Positions 59,689 through 64,000 of a stretch of DNA of 64,000 nt are shown piece by piece (the stretch's first letter is position 1; each line of letters opens with the position of its first letter). Below the pieces are notes generated by a model that saw only the letters and a program-made list of their open reading frames with translations, was not told the origin of the DNA and did not search any database. The position numbers and the translations under genes were made by a program. Source of the stretch: Burkholderia ubonensis (GTDB taxonomy: Bacteria > Pseudomonadota > Gammaproteobacteria > Burkholderiales > Burkholderiaceae); contig NZ_CADFEB010000005.1 in the NCBI RefSeq assembly GCF_902833085.1, forward strand, positions 434,001 through 498,000, given 5' to 3'.

Positions 59689-59742
59689 GGTCAGGACGTG
59701 TCGGTGATCAAACCAGCTTAGAGGGCCCGAACCGCGCCGGGT

Positions 59743-60719
<977 letters not shown>

Positions 60720-60962
60720 TGGTCAATCGAAACAATGCGGCAGCCGAATTCTAGCAGGGTGACGCGCGTATGACAGGCCCTTCGAGAGAATGCTCGATAT
60801 TGCATAGGCGACGGGATTGTGCTGCGCCGGCGCGTGCGCCGTTCTTCCCCCTTTTATGACGATGCGCGGCGTGCGGCATCGCATAATCGCACCGCATCGC
60901 CGCGCGTTGCCCCGTCGGCGCAGCCTGGAGACGCAACCGCCTGCGTCGCCTGGCTGCGGTGA

Positions 60963-61226
60963 CTATTGACCGCCCTGGTAGAGCTGGTTCAGGCGTTCCA
61001 GTTCACCCGATTTCTGCGCGCGCAGCAGGTCCTGCTTGACCTGCGCCCGAGTCAGGCCGGCCGGGCTGCCCGCCTGCGTACCGGCGGCGGGCATGCTGCC
61101 CACTGCCGTCGCGCTGATCGCGGCGTCGGACGGCGACGCCGGTGCGCTTCCCTCCTGCGCCCGGGCGAGCCCCACCGCGCCCAGCACGCAGACTGCGGCC
61201 AACGCCGCCTTGAATACGGTCTTCAT
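60963..61226 (-). CDS. DUF4148 small secreted protein
   Basis: 87 aa. Signal peptide 'MKTVFKAALAAVCVLGAVGL' to 'ARA'. The mature part has the DUF4148 end 'GLTRAQVKQDLLRAQKSGE'. Burkholderia carry many paralogues of this small periplasmic family; the function is unknown. It is transcribed alone. Confidence 0.88.
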   Translation of the reverse strand: MKTVFKAALAAVCVLGAVGLARAQEGSAPASPSDAAISATAVGSMPAAGTQAGSPAGLTRAQVKQDLLRAQKSGELERLNQLYQGGQ

Positions 61227-61730
61227 CGTGGCACCTCACATGAAGCAGCAATGCGATCTGTTCGACGCGGGCAGCGCTGGTGTTCGCTGTCCGCGCGCTT
61301 CGACGTCCGCCTCATTGCTTTGCGACCGGCTCGCGCGTCCGAGGCTTCGTCGTATTTTTCCGGCATTCCCCCTATGAATTCCCCGGGCCAGCGCATCGGC
61401 ATGCGCAACACCGCGTCGCGGCCGCATCGCGCGTTTCGTGTCGTCCTGTTCGCGCCTCTCGCCACATCGCGAATCGAATCTTCCCGTCGTTCCCGCATTG
61501 CTTCGGACTCCTCTTTCGCGTCGTGCGCGACGGCGTGCAAGCATCGGTCGTACGGCAGGAATGGGGCAATGATAGGAATCGCGCGTGCGCTTGACGCCCC
61601 CTTGAAAGGGGGCAATTGCGCGATTTGTCATCTTGTCGGCCTAAGCTCGACACATCGCGCAACAGGCTCGCGCCGCCCGCGTCGCGATACCGCCGCGAGC
61701 AGGTCCGTCATGCACTCGGGGAACGTCTTC
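61227..61730. other. Divergent gap between the DUF4148 and LuxR-type genes
   Basis: 504 bases with no gene I can support. It holds a perfect palindrome GCCCCCTT-GA-AAGGGGGC at 61596-61613. A possible -35 TTGACG overlaps its left edge, but no good -10 follows. Confidence 0.5.
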
Positions 61731-62813
61731 ATGTCTGACAAGCACGCCGCGCTTGCAGGTCACATTCGACGACTGTGTTCGCTGGGCGTCGAGCCGCGCC
61801 TCGTCATTCCTCATGTGATTGAAGCGGCACGGCAGATCGTCGGCGCCGACTGGGGGATGTTCTTCTACGCCGACGAATGCCATGTGCTGACCGACGTGTA
61901 CAGCGAAAACGATGCGGTCTACACGGTGCTGCCCGCCTACTTCGCGAACGTGCACAACACCCCGCAACAGGATGTGCTCGGCGTCACGTTCTCGGACGCG
62001 ATGCGTCGCGGACGCGGCTTCGACAACAGCGCGCGCTACGACGGCGCGCTGCTGTCGAGCGCCATGTATGCGGACCTGTGGCAGCCGGTGTCGATGCGGC
62101 ACTGTCTCGAGCTGACCGCGACCGACGGCACGCGCGGCTGGGGCAGCCTGCAGCTGTCCCGCTCGCCGGGCAGCCCGCCGTTCTCCGACCGGAATCACCG
62201 CGACCTCGAACCGTTCGCACGGCATCTCGCGCATGCGTTGTCGCGCCCCGTGCAGGCGCCGCTGCATGAAGCGGAAGGCAGCCTGTCCGCGATCGTGGTG
62301 GTCGACGAGACCGGCCGGATCCTGCTGCACAACGCGGACAGCTTCCGGATGCTGGCGCTTGCGACCGGCGAGCCGCTCGCGTTCTACCGCGACGACCGCG
62401 TGCCGGACTGGCTCGCGCCGCTGCTGACGAACGTCAGCCGGATCTGGCGAGGCCACCCCGCGCCGCCCGCCACGCTGGAGCGCCGCACCACTGCGGGCCG
62501 CTTCCGCTTCAAGGCGTATCGCTTCGCCGACGCCGGCGCGATGCAACGCGAATTCGCGATCGTGATCTACATCGAGCACTTCCCGCCGCTCGAACTGGAG
62601 ATCGAGCGGCTCGGCTTCCGGTTCGGCCTCACCGAACGCCAGCGCGAACTCTGCACGCAGCTCGTGCTCGGCCGCTCGCACAGCGAGATCGCGCGCTGCC
62701 TCGCGTTGCGCGACAGCACCGTCGTCGATCACGTCCGCAAGATCTATCGCAAGCTCGACGTCCACAACCACGACGAGCTGCGCAGCGTGTTTCGTCTCGG
62801 CGCGCAGGGGTAG
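61731..62813 (+). CDS. LuxR-type (NarL/FixJ HTH) transcriptional regulator
   Basis: 360 aa. The C-terminal LuxR helix-turn-helix is 'GLTERQRELCTQLVLGRSHS' then 'RDSTVVDHVRKIYRKLDVHN' (about 295-355). The N-terminal ~280 residues contain a GAF/PAS-like sensory region ('VVVDETGRILLHNADSFRML' near 185) and no receiver domain. Signal and targets are unknown. An ATG 21 bases upstream (61710) is possible. Confidence 0.82.
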   Translation: MSDKHAALAGHIRRLCSLGVEPRLVIPHVIEAARQIVGADWGMFFYADECHVLTDVYSENDAVYTVLPAYFANVHNTPQQDVLGVTFSDAMRRGRGFDNSARYDGALLSSAMYADLWQPVSMRHCLELTATDGTRGWGSLQLSRSPGSPPFSDRNHRDLEPFARHLAHALSRPVQAPLHEAEGSLSAIVVVDETGRILLHNADSFRMLALATGEPLAFYRDDRVPDWLAPLLTNVSRIWRGHPAPPATLERRTTAGRFRFKAYRFADAGAMQREFAIVIYIEHFPPLELEIERLGFRFGLTERQRELCTQLVLGRSHSEIARCLALRDSTVVDHVRKIYRKLDVHNHDELRSVFRLGAQG

Positions 62814-62839
62814 CCGCCGGCATCGGGCGACCTTCGGAT

Positions 62840-63787
62840 TCAGTCGTTCACGCGCGAATCGCGGCGGACGGCCTGCGGCGGCAGGCCGAATCCGCGCACG
62901 AAGGCTTCGCGCATGTGGCGGCGATCGCGAAAGCCGGTCTCCCGCGCGATGACGTCGAGCGGATGCCGGCTCTGTTCGATCATCAGCCGCGCGGCCTCCA
63001 GCCGCAGCCTTTCGATGGCCTTGGCCGGAGACTGTCCGGTTTCGAGCGTGAACACACGGCTGAACTGGCGCGGACTCAGGTGAACCGTCTCGGCGAGTTC
63101 CTCCACCGTCAGCGAGCGGCCCAGATTCCGGCGCGCATAGTTCAGCGCATTCTGGATGCGGTCCGATTTCGGCGCGAGCTCCAGCATTTCGGAATGCTGA
63201 GACTGGCCGCCTGCCCGCCGCTGATGCATGACCAGCTTGTGCGCGACCGAACGGGCCGCCTCCGGCCCCAGATCCTTTTCCACCATCGCGAGCGCGAGGT
63301 CGAGGCCGGCCGTCATGCCGGCGGACGTCCAGACCGGCCCGTCGACGATATAGATCCGGTCGTCCTCGACGCGGATGTCGGGAAAGCGCTTCTGCATGTC
63401 GCGCCCGAACGCCCAATGCGTGGTCGCGCGCCGCTGCGCCAGCAGGCCCGCTTCCGCGAGCACGAATGCGCCGGTGCAGATCCCGGCGATGCGCCTCGCG
63501 CGACGGCCCGCGCGGCGCAGATACGCGAGCAGCTTTTCCGGGGCCGGCGATTCGAGCGGATCGTTGACCCCGGCGACGATCCACGTGTCCACGTCGATCT
63601 TCCCGCGCAACGACCGCGTGCCCACCGCCACGCCGAGCGACGAGCGCACCTCGCCGCCGTCTGCCGAGAAGTTCTCGAGCGCGTAGAACGCCTCGCCCGC
63701 CACTATGTTCGCGTACTCGAACACCGATTGCGGCGCGAGCGCCATGATCTGAAAACCGTCGCTGATCAGAAAGCCGATCCGGTGCAT
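62840..63787 (-). CDS. GlxA family AraC-type transcriptional regulator
   Basis: 315 aa. N-terminal DJ-1/PfpI-like domain (about 1-190; 'AGICTGAFVLAEAGLLAQRRATTHW' quoted as 'GICTGAFVLAEAGLL', with the typical Cys). C-terminal AraC double helix-turn-helix (about 215-310; 'LNYARRNLGRSLTVEELAET', 'IARETGFRDRRHMREAFVRG'). Regulators of this kind respond to small metabolites. It is divergent from the short-chain dehydrogenase gene at the window end, its likely target. Confidence 0.9.
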   Translation of the reverse strand: MHRIGFLISDGFQIMALAPQSVFEYANIVAGEAFYALENFSADGGEVRSSLGVAVGTRSLRGKIDVDTWIVAGVNDPLESPAPEKLLAYLRRAGRRARRIAGICTGAFVLAEAGLLAQRRATTHWAFGRDMQKRFPDIRVEDDRIYIVDGPVWTSAGMTAGLDLALAMVEKDLGPEAARSVAHKLVMHQRRAGGQSQHSEMLELAPKSDRIQNALNYARRNLGRSLTVEELAETVHLSPRQFSRVFTLETGQSPAKAIERLRLEAARLMIEQSRHPLDVIARETGFRDRRHMREAFVRGFGLPPQAVRRDSRVND

Positions 63788-63921
63788 CTCCGTTCTCCAG
63801 TGTCGGTCAACGCTGCCACGCCATGTCCTGAATCATACCCATATACGTCATTTCCGTCGCACCGGATCGAAGCCAGAATGCACTCACGCATTTCCCCTCC
63901 CCTTCGAAACGGAGTGACATC

Positions 63922-64000
63922 ATGGCTCAAGCACATCAAGGTACGGCTGTCGTGACCGGCGCGTCGACGGGCATCGGCGCAATCTACGCCGACCGGCTGG
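63922..64000 (+). CDS. Short-chain dehydrogenase/reductase, N-terminal fragment
   Basis: The first 26 codons only, running off the window. 'GTAVVTGASTGIGAIYADRL' is the SDR nucleotide-binding motif TGxxxGIG. GGAG precedes the ATG. The gene is divergent from the GlxA-type regulator. Confidence 0.8.
   Translation, partial: MAQAHQGTAVVTGASTGIGAIYADRL

Overview
The window is GC-rich chromosomal DNA from a Burkholderia-type betaproteobacterium, most like the B. cepacia complex. This is inferred from the tig-clpP-clpX-lon-tRNA-ppiD order, the DUF4148 protein, the ahpC-ahpD pair, the strong codon bias and the GC content. It holds about 50 intact protein genes, three tRNA genes and a short atypical segment. 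Exact species cannot be read from the sequence alone.

Layout. 1-5.2 kb: end of a D-amino-acid dehydrogenase, NAD(P)H-hydrate repair enzyme (nnr), pgi, and the divergent ybbA/tesA pair. 5.2-14 kb: minus-strand protein quality-control block read tig, clpP, clpX, lon, tRNA-Val, tRNA-Asp, ppiD. 14-17.4 kb: glycerate kinase, a MarR regulator, a ketopantoate-reductase-like protein and a small membrane protein. 17.4-21.9 kb: atypical, partly AT-rich segment ending at a tRNA-Leu gene. It carries a broken DUF4438 gene, a second broken unrecognised gene, an avidin-family biotin-binding protein, a trypsin-like protease without a signal peptide, and 1.3 kb with no convincing gene.

22-36 kb: squalene/phytoene-synthase-like protein, secreted DUF1800/DUF1501 pair, ompR-envZ, ahpC-ahpD, ispD-ispF, mfd and argE. 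36-45.5 kb: PLP-dependent ammonia-lyase, mrcA, a PspA-family gene with a TPR membrane partner, mscL, a conserved hypothetical protein, a 3-hydroxyisobutyrate-dehydrogenase-like enzyme and dodecin. Between the ammonia-lyase and mrcA lie three evenly spaced 35-bp units built from DnaA-box-like sequences, the most unusual regulatory-looking feature here.

45.7-58.4 kb: a purine-catabolism region that can take 8-oxoguanine or urate to glyoxylate and urea. It has 8-oxoguanine deaminase, urate hydroxylase puuD, 5-hydroxyisourate hydrolase uraH, OHCU decarboxylase uraD, allantoinase puuE, an allantoin/hydantoin racemase, allantoicase alc, ureidoglycolate lyase allA, an NCS1 transporter and GntR/LysR regulators. 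58.7-64 kb: LD-carboxypeptidase, tadA with a DUF1992 gene, DUF4148, a LuxR-type regulator, a GlxA/AraC-type regulator and the start of a short-chain dehydrogenase.

Most genes are ordinary core or accessory Burkholderia genes. The items most worth a second look are the 35-bp-unit array (37.40-37.70 kb), the avidin-like gene in the AT-rich segment, the phytoene-synthase-like protein with a changed metal-binding motif, the face-to-face ybbA/tesA start codons, and a long hairpin in the mrcA/pspA divergent gap.
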